From NCBI GenBank assembly GCA_025869365.1, contig JAOZVV010000005.1, forward strand, positions 1-64,000: a DNA stretch of 64,000 nucleotides. The letters are read 5' to 3'. Made by a program: the position numbers and the translations under genes. Positions 44,514 to 52,273 of this stretch are shown one piece after another; the stretch's first letter is position 1, and each line of letters starts with the position of its first letter. Below the pieces are notes generated by a model, which was not told the DNA's origin, searched no databases, and was given only the letters and a program-made list of their open reading frames with translations. This stretch comes from Pseudonocardia sp. GTDB lineage: Bacteria; Actinomycetota; Actinomycetes; Mycobacteriales; Pseudonocardiaceae.

Positions 44514-46376
44514 ATGTCGCTCACCACACCCCTCGGTCCGGTCGGTACCACCCCGTCCCTCCCGCTGCGGGACGTCCCGGTGAGCGCCGAGGGTGGCAAG
44601 GTCCCCGTCGAGGACCTCTACGCGACGTTGACGTCGTGGCTGCACACCCTCGGCGAGCTCGGCTCGGAGCTCGACCGCTCGGCGAGCCTCGGGGACTTCC
44701 TGGACCACGTGGCGACGACGGCCGCCACGATGCTCGGCTACGACTACGCCATGGTGCTCACGATGGACGGCAACGGCGTCCTGCGATCGACGGGCTCCTA
44801 CGGGCTGAGCAGGGACTACATCCGCAACGTGAAGATCCCGCCCGCCCGCGCGGGTCGCCGCCCGTGGACGCCGGTGCGCGAGGCGTTCCAGCGGGGGGCG
44901 CCGTCGATGGTCTCCGACGTGCAGAGCGAGCCGCGCCTGCACTACTTCCACCCGGTGTTCCGCAGGGAGGGCGTGCGCGCCTACGCGAGCTTCCCGCTCC
45001 GCTCGCGGGACTGCTGCCTGGGCGTCCTGACGGTGTACCTGCGCAACCGCCACGAGTTCGCCCCGCTGGAGATCACCCTGCTCAGCGCCCTGGCCGGGTT
45101 CGCGGCGTCAGCGGTGCGGACGGCGACCCTGCGCCAGGAGCGGGACGCCCGTCTGGCCGAGCAGCAGGCGCTGCTGCGGCACCGGGAGCGGTCCGCGGAG
45201 ATCCACGAGACGCTGATGACCGTCGTGCTGTCCCGGCAGGGGCTCAGCGGGATCGTCACCGCGCTGGCGGAGCTGCTCGAGGGCACGGTGCTGATCGAGG
45301 ACCTCGGCGGCCGGGTCCTGGCGCTGGCCGGTCAGGGCGACCGCAGGGAGGAGGCCCGGGCACTGGTCCGGGCCACCGCGGACCGGTCGTCGACGGGGCC
45401 CACCACCGTCCACGGGCGGCGCGCCCACACCACACCCGTCGTGGTCGACGGGCGGGAGGTCGCGCTGATCAGGGCGATGATCCCCGAGCACCTGGACGGC
45501 TCGCTGGCCCGGCAGGCCCTGGACCACGGGGCCGTCGCCTCCGCCCTGCACATGCTGGGGGAGCAGGTCCAGCAGCAGAGCCGGCAGCGGACCGACGCCG
45601 AGCTGCTGACCGAGCTCCTCGCGCTCCCTCCGGGGGACCCGGCGGACGAGTTCCTGGACCGCGCGGACCGGCTGGGCTACCGGCTGCGGGGCGGCCTCGA
45701 CGTGCTGCTCGTCGGTTCCCCCGAGCGGGGTGACCCGGACCTGCGCGGCCGGCTCCCGGCCGCCGTGCGCGGATGGCTCACCACCTGCGTGCACGGTGCA
45801 TTCGTGGGATCGCACGGCCCGGGCGTCGCGGTCCTGGTCCCGCGGGAGACCCCGGACGTCCTGCCCGCCGTCGTCGACCGGCTGGAGCGCACCCTCGACG
45901 ACACGGACCCCGGCGGAGCGGTCCGGGTGGTGATCACCGGTTCGTCCGACGGTCCGGGTGGCGTCGGCGAGCAGCTCGGCTTCGGCGCCAGCCTGCTGCG
46001 GCTCGTCGCCGCGGACGGCGGCCGGTCGGGCCGGCCCCGCGTCGTCGACGGCCGGCGGCTCGGCATGTACCGGATCCTGACCTCGGTCTCGGAGCCCGAG
46101 CGGCTCACCGAGCTGCGGGACCGGATCATCGGCCCCCTGCTGGCCTACGACCGGGAGCACCGCAGCGAGCTCGTCGCGACCCTCGAGTGCTACCTGCGCA
46201 ACGGCCTGCGGGCGAAGGCCACGGCGCAGGAGCTCGTCGTGCACGTCAACTCCCTGGCGTACCGGGTGCGCCGGATCGAGGAGATCCTGGGGCTGGAGGT
46301 GCGTGCCGCGGACGACGTCGTGCAGCTCCAGTTCGCCCTGCAGCTCGACACGGTGCTGCGGGCGGGGTCGGCCTGA
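44514..46376 (+). CDS. GAF-domain PucR/CdaR-type transcriptional regulator
   Basis: Regulator of 620 aa. An N-terminal GAF domain lies at about 60-210 (SLGDFLDHVATTAATMLGYD, YASFPLRSRDCCLGVLTVYL) and probably binds a small ligand. A central PucR/CdaR-type region follows (about 230-540). The C-terminal helix-turn-helix (HTH_30) reads LVATLECYLRNGLRAKATAQ, then ELVVHVNSLAYRVRRIEEIL. This layout is typical of activators of aromatic or purine catabolism genes. It lies between the importer genes and the aldolase gene in the same direction, so it probably controls this operon. Confidence 0.88.
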   Translation: MSLTTPLGPVGTTPSLPLRDVPVSAEGGKVPVEDLYATLTSWLHTLGELGSELDRSASLGDFLDHVATTAATMLGYDYAMVLTMDGNGVLRSTGSYGLSRDYIRNVKIPPARAGRRPWTPVREAFQRGAPSMVSDVQSEPRLHYFHPVFRREGVRAYASFPLRSRDCCLGVLTVYLRNRHEFAPLEITLLSALAGFAASAVRTATLRQERDARLAEQQALLRHRERSAEIHETLMTVVLSRQGLSGIVTALAELLEGTVLIEDLGGRVLALAGQGDRREEARALVRATADRSSTGPTTVHGRRAHTTPVVVDGREVALIRAMIPEHLDGSLARQALDHGAVASALHMLGEQVQQQSRQRTDAELLTELLALPPGDPADEFLDRADRLGYRLRGGLDVLLVGSPERGDPDLRGRLPAAVRGWLTTCVHGAFVGSHGPGVAVLVPRETPDVLPAVVDRLERTLDDTDPGGAVRVVITGSSDGPGGVGEQLGFGASLLRLVAADGGRSGRPRVVDGRRLGMYRILTSVSEPERLTELRDRIIGPLLAYDREHRSELVATLECYLRNGLRAKATAQELVVHVNSLAYRVRRIEEILGLEVRAADDVVQLQFALQLDTVLRAGSA

Positions 46377-46403
46377 CGGAGCGGATCGGGCAGAGTGCCG
46401 GAC

Positions 46404-47126
46404 ATGGATCAGGTACGTCTCGCCGGCGACGCGGTCGGCGGCTGGCTGCAGCTCCCCGGCCCCGCGACAGCCGAGCTGATGGGCTCCGTCGGGTACGACT
46501 TCGTCTGCGTCGACACCCAGCACGGGCTGATCGGCGACGACGCGCTGCTCCCGATGCTGCAGGCCCTGGCCGCCACCGGGACACCGTCGCTGGTCCGGGT
46601 CTCGCACAACGGCCTCGACGTGATCGGCCGGGCCCTGGACCGGGGCGCGTCCGGGGTGATCGTGCCGCTCGTCGAGTCCGTGGAGCAGGCCGCCGCGGCC
46701 GTCTCGGCGTGCCGGTACCCGCCGCACGGGACCCGCAGCTTCGGCCCGACCCGGGTGTCCTGGTCCGGCCGCGACGTCCTGGCACCCGGGTTGTGCGCGG
46801 TGATGATCGAGACGGCGGCGGGGCTGGACGCGCTCCCGGGGATCCTGCAGGTCGACGGCCTGGACGCGATCTTCGTCGGCCCGTCGGACCTGGCGCTCGG
46901 CACCGGCCGGACCCTCGCGGAGCAGGACACCGACCCGGCCTACGACGAGCTGCTCGGCTCGATCGCGGCCCGGTGCGGCGCGGCGGGTCTGCCGGTCGGC
47001 ATCTACTGCGCCTCCGCGGCCCACGTCCGGCGCTTCCGGGATCTGGGGTTCACGTGGTTCGCGGGCCCCGCCGAGGGGGTGCTGCTCCGCTCCGCCGCCG
47101 CGACGTCCCTCCGCGAGAGCCGCTGA
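46404..47126 (+). CDS. HpcH/HpaI-family aldolase
   Basis: Metal-dependent class II aldolase of 240 aa. It has FVCVDTQHGLIGDDAL with the acid/base His, VPLVESVEQA, GTRSFGPTRV (substrate-binding Arg), MIETAAGLDALPGI (metal-binding Glu) and DAIFVGPSDLALGTG (metal-binding Asp). The family cleaves 4-hydroxy-2-oxo acids to pyruvate plus an aldehyde, or related malyl-type substrates. ATG 46404 is chosen; an in-frame GTG lies 9 nt upstream. As the last gene of the operon it may perform the final carbon-carbon cleavage of the imported acid. Confidence 0.9.
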   Translation: MDQVRLAGDAVGGWLQLPGPATAELMGSVGYDFVCVDTQHGLIGDDALLPMLQALAATGTPSLVRVSHNGLDVIGRALDRGASGVIVPLVESVEQAAAAVSACRYPPHGTRSFGPTRVSWSGRDVLAPGLCAVMIETAAGLDALPGILQVDGLDAIFVGPSDLALGTGRTLAEQDTDPAYDELLGSIAARCGAAGLPVGIYCASAAHVRRFRDLGFTWFAGPAEGVLLRSAAATSLRESR

Positions 47127-47161
47127 GCCGCCCGCGGCTCGGGCCCTGCACCCACACCCCC

Positions 47162-47359
47162 GCGAGTCGGGGTCTGGGGCCGGGCGAGTCGGGGTCTGGG
47201 GCCGGGCGAGTCGGGCCGTGGAGCCCCGCGAGTCGGGGTCTGGGGCCGGGCGAGTCGCGCCCTACGACCCGGCGAGTCGTGCCCTACGGTCCCGCGAGTC
47301 GCGCCCTGAGGCCGGGCGAGTCGGGCCGTGGAGCCCCGCGAGTCGGGGCTTGGGGCCGG
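47162..47359 (+). repeat. Left CGAGTCG array: nine units at an exact 22-bp period
   Basis: GCGAGTCG begins at 47162, 47184, 47206, 47228, 47250, 47272, 47294, 47316 and 47338 without a single change of spacing. The 14 bases between cores fall into a few types: GGGTCTGGGGCCGG (three exact copies and one variant), GGCCGTGGAGCCCC (two), CGCCCTACGACCCG and relatives. The array lies just after the aldolase gene. CGANTCG is a palindrome with an asymmetric centre, so each unit has a direction; all nine point right. Confidence 0.95.
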
Positions 47360-47695
47360 GTCGGACTTCCGGTGGGGCAGGTCGGGAGCCGAGCCACCCG
47401 TCGATCATGGGTGCTCCGTCACTGTCGTCGGTGATCGACGGCTGAGGCTGGCAGATGGAGATCAACTGGCGCCTCTTGCCCGCAATCGTCGAATCGGCGC
47501 CCGCGCCCTCCGGCGGCCCGAGCACATGCTCGTTGCGATGGTCGCGTCGGCGTTGCCGGCCGCGCACCGAGGGCACCTCCCGGACCGATCACCGGGGTGG
47601 TGATCCGGCCGGCCGCCGCCTCGGCGTAGTGACGACGGTGGTGAGGTGGCGCTCGGATCGATCACGGCAGCTCGTCAGCCCGGGACCTCGCCCCG
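47360..47695. other. Unassigned DNA between the two facing arrays
   Basis: About 336 bp with somewhat different composition from the arrays, including short AT-richer words (GATGGAGATCAACTGG, GCACATGCTCGTTGCGATGG). Short open frames exist on both strands (for example one starting GTG at 47328), but none matches a family I recognise and none has a convincing ribosome site. It may be a decayed gene or the core of an element. Confidence 0.35.
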
Positions 47696-47871
47696 TGGGC
47701 TGCAACGCCCGACTCGCGCGGCCCCAGCTCCCGACTCGCGGGGCCAGAGCTCCCGACTCGCGCGGCCCCAGCTCCCGACTCGCGGGGCCCCAGACCCCGA
47801 CTCGCGGGGCCCCAGACCCCGACTCGCCCGGCCTCAGATCGCGACTCGCGGGGTCGTAGGGCGCGACTCGC
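47696..47871 (-). repeat. Right CGAGTCG array: eight units, 22-bp period, opposite orientation
   Basis: CGACTCGC begins at 47710, 47732, 47754, 47776, 47798, 47820, 47842 and 47864, again exactly 22 bp apart. Read on the minus strand, the outermost units use the CGCCCTACGACCCC, CGATCTGAGGCCGG and GGGTCTGGGGCCCC linkers also found in the left array; the inner ones use GGAGCTGGGGCCGC. It ends 28 bp from the stop of the convergent methyltransferase gene. Confidence 0.95.
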
Positions 47872-47898
47872 GGGGCCGGGGCGGGACGCCGGGGCGGG

Positions 47899-48690
47899 TC
47901 AGGCTCGGGCGAGGAGCTCGCCGTGCGGGATCGTGAACCAGCCCTCCGGGCTCGCGGCCCACTGCGACCAGGCCGCCGAGATGTCCGCCAGGTCCCCGCG
48001 GGTCGCGAGGCCCCGGGTGACTGCCTGCTCCGCGATCGAGGAGGACACGATCCGCTCCGCCCACGAGCCGCCCCACCACTGCCGGGTCTCCGGTGTCGCG
48101 TAGCACCAGATCGAGGCGGACGGCGTGACCTCGGTGAAGCCGGCCGACCGGGCCCAGCCGAGGAGGCGCCGGCCCGCGTCGGGCTCCGCGTCGTTGCCCC
48201 GCGCGACGGCCCGGTACAGCGCGAGCCAGGCGTCGAGACGCTCGTCGTGGGGGTACCAGGTGAACCCGGCGTAGTCCGCGTCCCGCACCGCGACGACCCC
48301 GCCCGGCCTGGTGACGCGCCGCATCTCCCGCAGGGCGGCAACCGGGTCGGAGAGGTGCTGCAGGACCTGGTGGGCGTGCACCACGTCGTAGCGGTCGGCC
48401 GGGTCGTCGAGGGCGTAGACGTCCCCGACGGCGAACTCGACGGTGGTCCCGCTCCCCGCGGCGCGGGCCTCGACCAGCGGCGCCTCCACGACGTCGATCC
48501 CGCGGACCCGTCCGGGGGCGACCCGCGCCGCCAGGTCGTGCGTGATCGTGCCGGGCCCGCACCCGACGTCGAGCAGGTCGAGGCCGGGGCGGAGCAGCGG
48601 GAGCAGGTACGCCGCGGAGTTCTCGGCGGTCCGGTTCCGGTGCGAGCGCAGCACGCTGTCGTGGTGACCGTGGGTGTAGACGTCGTTCAT
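47899..48690 (-). CDS. Class I SAM-dependent methyltransferase (UbiE/menaquinone-like)
   Basis: Methyltransferase of 263 aa. After NDVYTHGHHDSVLRSHRNRT comes motif I LLDVGCGPGTITHDLAAR, then VRGIDVVEAPLVEAR, YDVVHAHQVLQHLSDPVAAL and VTRPGGVVAVRDADYAGF, all typical of the Methyltransf_11/25 group. The C-terminal part (TPETRQWWGGSWAERIV) is shared with many actinobacterial homologues of unknown acceptor. The ATG at 48690 is chosen; ATG 48699 would add three residues. It is divergent from pepE by 33 nt. Confidence 0.85.
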   Translation of the reverse strand: MNDVYTHGHHDSVLRSHRNRTAENSAAYLLPLLRPGLDLLDVGCGPGTITHDLAARVAPGRVRGIDVVEAPLVEARAAGSGTTVEFAVGDVYALDDPADRYDVVHAHQVLQHLSDPVAALREMRRVTRPGGVVAVRDADYAGFTWYPHDERLDAWLALYRAVARGNDAEPDAGRRLLGWARSAGFTEVTPSASIWCYATPETRQWWGGSWAERIVSSSIAEQAVTRGLATRGDLADISAAWSQWAASPEGWFTIPHGELLARA

Positions 48691-48723
48691 GGAGCCCATT
48701 CTCGATCAGGAGAGGATGGCCGG

Positions 48724-49413
48724 GTGCTCCTGCTGCTCTCCAACTCGACCAACCACGGCTCCGCGATGTTCGCCCACGCCCGCGAGGCCCTGGCGAGGTT
48801 CTTCGACGGGCGCGAGGTCCTCTTCGTGCCGTACGCGGCCGCGGACCACGAGGCCTACGCGGCGAAGGCAGTCTCGGCGTTCGCCGAGGCGGGGGTCTCC
48901 GCGACGCCGCTCCCGGTCGGGGACCCGGCGTCCGCGGTCCAGGGGTGCGAGGCGGTGTTCGTCGGCGGGGGGAACTCGTTCCGGCTGCTCAGGGAGCTGC
49001 AACGGAGCGGGCTGACGACCGCGATCCCGGAGGCGGTGGCGGCCGGGGCCCACTACGGGGGCGCGAGCGCGGGCACCAACATGGCCTGCCCGACCCTGCG
49101 CACCACGAACGACATGCCGATCGTCGAACCGGCCGGGTTCGCCGCGCTGGGCCTGCTGCCCTTCCAGATCAACCCGCACTACCTCGACCCCGATCCCGGG
49201 TCCCGGCACATGGGGGAGACGCGCGAGACCCGGATCGCGGAGTTCCACGAGGAGAACGACGTCCCGGTGCTGGGCCTGCGCGAGGGCGCCTGGCTGCTGC
49301 GCGAGCAGGACCGGCTGACCCTGCACGGCCACACCGCGCGGCTGTTCCGGCGCGGCGCGGAACCCGTCGAGTACGGCCCCGGATCCGACCTGGGTGCGCT
49401 GCTCGGTGGCTAG
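48724..49413 (+). CDS. pepE: Peptidase E (alpha-aspartyl dipeptidase)
   Basis: Serine peptidase of 229 aa that cleaves dipeptides with N-terminal Asp; same length as the E. coli enzyme. It starts LLLLSNSTNHGSAM, then CEAVFVGGGNSFRLLRELQ, the nucleophile elbow GGASAGTNMACPTLRTTNDM with the catalytic Ser, and LPFQINPHYLDPDPG with the catalytic His region. The GTG at 48724 is chosen; AGGAGAGG lies 8 nt upstream. Cytoplasmic. The stop TAG overlaps the convergent DUF3253 stop (CTAG, 49410-49413). Confidence 0.93.
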   Translation: MLLLLSNSTNHGSAMFAHAREALARFFDGREVLFVPYAAADHEAYAAKAVSAFAEAGVSATPLPVGDPASAVQGCEAVFVGGGNSFRLLRELQRSGLTTAIPEAVAAGAHYGGASAGTNMACPTLRTTNDMPIVEPAGFAALGLLPFQINPHYLDPDPGSRHMGETRETRIAEFHEENDVPVLGLREGAWLLREQDRLTLHGHTARLFRRGAEPVEYGPGSDLGALLGG

Positions 49414-49667
49414 GGGCGGGCCCGGCGGATCCTGATCGGACCCTTCGCGGTGGCGGGGTCCACGACCCGGCCCTGCTGCGTGATCTCCACCCGGCCCTCC
49501 TCGACCAGCCGGCGCGCGACCCGGCGGGCGGGTTCCATCAGCTCCCGCCATCCCTCGGGGTCGACGCGGCGGGCGGCGTCGGACGGGCAGATGGTCGAGG
49601 TGACGGCCCGGGCGTCGAGCAGTTCCTCGATCGCCGCCTCCAGCGCGGCGGTGGGCTCCGCGCTCAT
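49410..49667 (-). CDS. DUF3253 protein
   Basis: Small protein of 85 aa in the DUF3253 family. It is helical, with CPSDAARRVDPEGWRELMEP and ARRVARRLVEEGRVEITQQG, a pattern resembling a winged-helix fold, ending in a basic tail IRIRRARP. The ATG is at 49667. It lies 10 nt after the shikimate dehydrogenase homologue in the same direction and shares its stop codon region with pepE on the other strand. Function unknown; DNA binding is possible from the predicted fold. Confidence 0.85.
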   Translation of the reverse strand: MSAEPTAALEAAIEELLDARAVTSTICPSDAARRVDPEGWRELMEPARRVARRLVEEGRVEITQQGRVVDPATAKGPIRIRRARP

Positions 49668-49677
49668 CGCCGGACAC

Positions 49678-50520
49678 TCATCGCCGGGCGAGCACCGCGT
49701 CGTCCAGCGCGGTCCGCATCGCCTCGACCGGCCCGGGCCGCCCGGTCATCAGCTCGACCTGCGCGACGGCCTGGTGCAGGAGCATGTCCAGCCCGCTGAC
49801 GATCCGGCATCCGGCCAGCGCCGCACCGGCGGCGAACGCGGTGGGCCAGGGTGCGTAGACGACGTCGAGCACGGTGGTCGACGGGCGCCAGCGCGCGCCG
49901 CCGAGCTCGTCCGCGGCTCCCCCCGGAAGCGTGGAGACGACGACGTCCGCGCCGGTCAGGAACTCGGCCGCCCGCGGTGGATCACCCAGGACGGCCTCGA
50001 CGACGGGGGAGACCTCGAGCCGCTCGGCGGCGTCCCGCAGCTCCCGGGCCCGTCCCGCGTCCCGCACGAGCACGGTCGGGGTGCGGGCGCCGAGCTCGCG
50101 CAACGCGGCGAGCGCGGCCTGCGCCGTCCCGCCGGCCCCGAGGACCACGGCGCTGCCGGCCCGCTCGACCCCGGCGCCGCGCAACGACGCGACGATCCCG
50201 GTGACGTCCGTGTTCTCGACGAACCGCCCGTCCGCGGTGAGGACCATCGTGTTGGCGGCGCCGGTGGCCTCGGCCAGCGGCGACACGCGGTCCGCGACCT
50301 CGAGGGCGACGCGCTTGAGCGGCATGGTCAGCGACAGCCCGGCCCACTCCGGCCCCAGCGCGTCGACGAACGCGGGCAGACCCGCCTCGTCGACCTCGTG
50401 CGCGTCGTAGGACCAGCCGTGCAGGCCCAGCGCCGCGTAGGCGGCACCGTGCAGGACGGGGGACAGCGAGTGGGCGATGGGCGAACCGAGGACCGCGGCC
50501 CGATGGGAGGTGCCGTTCAC
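49678..50520 (-). CDS. Shikimate dehydrogenase homologue (AroE family)
   Basis: NADP-type shikimate/quinate dehydrogenase family protein (280 aa). The N-terminal substrate domain has GSPIAHSLSPVLHGAAY (Ser-x-Ser shikimate-binding motif), LTMPLKRVAL (catalytic Lys) and NTDVTGI (catalytic Asp). The Rossmann domain has VVLGAGGTAQAALAALRELG, and C-terminal LDMLLHQAVAQVELMTG completes the site. The start is the GTG at 50520. The enzyme normally reduces 3-dehydroshikimate in aromatic biosynthesis, but no other aro gene is near; a second aroE or a quinate enzyme is possible. Confidence 0.9.
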   Translation of the reverse strand: MNGTSHRAAVLGSPIAHSLSPVLHGAAYAALGLHGWSYDAHEVDEAGLPAFVDALGPEWAGLSLTMPLKRVALEVADRVSPLAEATGAANTMVLTADGRFVENTDVTGIVASLRGAGVERAGSAVVLGAGGTAQAALAALRELGARTPTVLVRDAGRARELRDAAERLEVSPVVEAVLGDPPRAAEFLTGADVVVSTLPGGAADELGGARWRPSTTVLDVVYAPWPTAFAAGAALAGCRIVSGLDMLLHQAVAQVELMTGRPGPVEAMRTALDDAVLARR

Positions 50521-50636
50521 CGTCGCAGTATGGCCCGCGTACCCACTTCGGGTTAACTGCGGTTCTTGGTGCTAATGGTCCATCGACTTCTGCGACATAC
50601 GGGTGTAGGTCGTCCGTGTCGAGTCAGGAGAGCGTC

Positions 50637-50837
50637 ATGAAGCGGTCCGCCACCAGCAGCTCGACCCCGATGATCCCGGGCCAGCGCGGGCCGTCCGACC
50701 GCACGATCGACGAGGTGCTCGGCCTCCGCCCGGCGCCGGCGTCCGCGCTGGTCGGCGCCCCGGACGGCTTCTGGTTCGCCTCCCGGATCCACTCGGGCGA
50801 GCCGACGGGTGACGTCGTCTTCCGCACCGGATCCTGA
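50637..50837 (+). CDS. Hypothetical protein, 66 aa
   Basis: A short frame with an ideal ribosome site, AGGAG at 50626-50630, 6 nt before the ATG at 50637. The sequence is MKRSATSSSTPMIPG, then TIDEVLGLRPAPASALV and DGFWFASRIHSGEPTGDVV. It has no signal peptide or membrane helix and I do not recognise a family. It stops 2 nt before the convergent nitrogen-response gene and is divergent from the aroE homologue. Codon use resembles real genes here, so it is probably expressed. Confidence 0.55.
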   Translation: MKRSATSSSTPMIPGQRGPSDRTIDEVLGLRPAPASALVGAPDGFWFASRIHSGEPTGDVVFRTGS

Positions 50838-50839
50838 GC

Positions 50840-51121
50840 TCAGCGCCGGAACGCCTCGAGCGTCACGCTCTCGTCCGTCGCGAACCGGGCCGCGGCCCGC
50901 TCGATGCCCGCCATCGTCATCACGGACTGGGCACATCCGACGCCGTACTTGGCGCGGACCCGCTGGTCCGCGATCCGCATGCACTCCCGGCTGCGCTCGA
51001 CGAAGTCCTCGAGCGGATAGGCCGAGCCGGCGTCGAAGTACTCCTCGACGATCAGCGACGGCGAGTAGAACGACTGGGTCGACCCGTCCGGCCAGCGGAC
51101 GTCGAAGAGCATCTCGGGCAC
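50840..51121 (-). CDS. MSMEG_0570-family nitrogen starvation response protein
   Basis: Protein of 93 aa. MLFDVRWPDGSTQSFYSPSL, then EEYFDAGSAYPLEDFVERSR and ADQRVRAKYGVGCAQ, match the small MSMEG_0570 family reported as induced under nitrogen starvation in mycobacteria. The family normally sits in a larger cluster; here it is alone. The GTG at 51121 (VPEMLF) is chosen because homologues begin MPEM as I recall them, and because TACTGT lies exactly 7 nt upstream, giving a leaderless promoter. Biochemical function unknown. Confidence 0.75.
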   Translation of the reverse strand: MPEMLFDVRWPDGSTQSFYSPSLIVEEYFDAGSAYPLEDFVERSRECMRIADQRVRAKYGVGCAQSVMTMAGIERAAARFATDESVTLEAFRR

Positions 51122-51128
51122 GTCGCCG

Positions 51129-51187
51129 ACAGTAGGGCGCTGCTGTTTCCGGTTCGTTGCTCCCGAACTTCCGTCGGATGTCCGACG
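51129..51187 (-). promoter_or_regulatory. Leaderless promoter and palindrome before the nitrogen-response gene
   Basis: TACTGT (51134-51129) followed by 7 nt and GTG. Upstream, CGTCGGA-TG-TCCGACG (51172-51187) is a perfect 7+2+7 inverted repeat centred about 50 bp before the -10, well placed for an activator. I could not match it confidently to a GlnR box. Confidence 0.45.
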
Positions 51188-51222
51188 TGTCGTCGTAGCA
51201 GCCGACGACCCCCGAGCCGTGA

Positions 51223-51330
51223 TCAGTCCGGCCAGGTCAGCGCGCTCAGCCGCAGGATCGGGCCCGCCCGGACGTCCTCGCCGTAGGCCACCGGGTCGTC
51301 GATCGCGGTCGGGTGGACCCGCAGCGCGAC
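51223..51330 (-). pseudogene. 3' fragment of an unidentified gene next to a CGAGTCG array
   Basis: On the minus strand, ending at TGA 51225-51223, a clean protein-like frame reads VALRVHPTAIDDPVAYGEDV then RAGPILRLSALTWPD. Upstream it runs straight into the CGAGTCG array (51338-51403), and the only in-frame start is a GTG within that array (51360). It therefore looks like the last 35 or so codons of a gene whose 5' part is gone. The family is not recognised. A short 45-aa gene is the alternative. Confidence 0.35.
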
Positions 51331-51337
51331 CCACCCC

Positions 51338-51403
51338 GCGAGTCGCGGTATTTCCGTCACCGAGTCGCGGTACTCCCGTCCGCGAGTCGGGCTCTGCGGG
51401 CTG
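51338..51403 (+). repeat. CGAGTCG array, three units, left of the SDR gene
   Basis: Units start at 51338, 51360 and 51382 (22-bp period): the first two are nearly identical to those at 16313 (GCGAGTCGCGGTATTTCCG, CCGAGTCGCGGTACTCCCG), the third reads GCGAGTCGGGCTCTGCGGG. They face the array at 52274-52339 across the SDR gene. Confidence 0.9.
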
Positions 51404-51419
51404 CGCGGTCCCGACGTGG

Positions 51420-52163
51420 TCAGCGGGGGAGGCGGCGCCAGATCGCGCGGGGGAGGTGCCGCATCACCGCGAAAGCGGGCCGCAGCACACCGGGGACCCA
51501 GACCTCGCCGCGCCCGGCGCGCAGGGCCTTCACGGTGGCGTCCGCGACCTGCTCGGGGGTGCTGGAGAACGGCGCCGGGGACATGCCCTCGGTCATCCGG
51601 CCGATCACGAAACCGGGCCTGACCAGCAGCAGGCGCACTCCGGAGCCGTGCAGCGCGTCCGCGAGCCCGGAGGCGAACCCGTCCAGACCGGCTTTCGCGC
51701 TGCCGTAGACGTAGTTCGCGCGGCGCACCCGGACCCCGGCGACGGACGAGAAGACGATCATCGTGCCGGTCCCCTGCGCCCTGAGCACCCGCGCGAGCTC
51801 CGTCAGGACCTGGACGTGCGCGACGTAGTCCGTGTGCACGATCCGCACGGCGTGCTCGGCGTCCTGCTCGGCCCGGGGCTGGTCCCCGAGCAGCCCGAAC
51901 GCGACGACCACGACGTCGATCGCCCCGTGCCGGGCCACCACCTCGTCGAGGAGGGGGCGGTGGGAGGCGAGGTCGTCCGCGTCGAACTCGAGACGCTCGA
52001 CGGTCTCCGCCCCCGCCTCGCGCAGGACCTTCTCCTCCGCGTCGAGGTCGGCGCTGCGCCGGGCGGCGAGGACGACGGTCCGCGCCTCCCGGCCGGCGAG
52101 CCGCTCCGCCACCGCGATCCCGATCTCGCTCCGCCCGCCGAGCACCAGCACCGTTCCGCCCAT
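51420..52163 (-). CDS. Short-chain dehydrogenase (DprE2-like)
   Basis: NAD(P)-dependent short-chain dehydrogenase of 247 aa. The N-terminal VLVLGGRSEIGIAVAERLAG, with GGRSEIG as the cofactor loop, is characteristic of DprE2, the 2-ketoreductase that makes decaprenylphosphoryl arabinose for the cell wall. The active site YVYGSAKAG has the Tyr-x-x-x-Lys pair, with the Ser in VFSSVAGVRVRRANY. The ATG is at 52163. No dprE1 adjoins it, so it may be a paralogue with another substrate. It is flanked on both sides by facing CGAGTCG arrays. Confidence 0.85.
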   Translation of the reverse strand: MGGTVLVLGGRSEIGIAVAERLAGREARTVVLAARRSADLDAEEKVLREAGAETVERLEFDADDLASHRPLLDEVVARHGAIDVVVVAFGLLGDQPRAEQDAEHAVRIVHTDYVAHVQVLTELARVLRAQGTGTMIVFSSVAGVRVRRANYVYGSAKAGLDGFASGLADALHGSGVRLLLVRPGFVIGRMTEGMSPAPFSSTPEQVADATVKALRAGRGEVWVPGVLRPAFAVMRHLPRAIWRRLPR

Positions 52164-52273
52164 GGCCCGAGTCTCCCAGCGGCCGGGGGAGATCACGACG
52201 CGGGAGTGTGGGAGCGACCTCAGCGCATGCCGATCACGAATCGGGTGCGCTCAGGTCGCTCTCACGTCGGGGT

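Noticed and set aside
47360-47695. Transposase or insertion-sequence remnant between the arrays
   Set aside because: No DDE or HTH signature could be recognised in any frame, and no short target-site duplication was evident.
47162-47871. Possible CRISPR arrays
   Set aside because: The period is only 22 bp, the constant part is 8 bp and the intervening parts fall into a few repeated types. There are no cas genes nearby.
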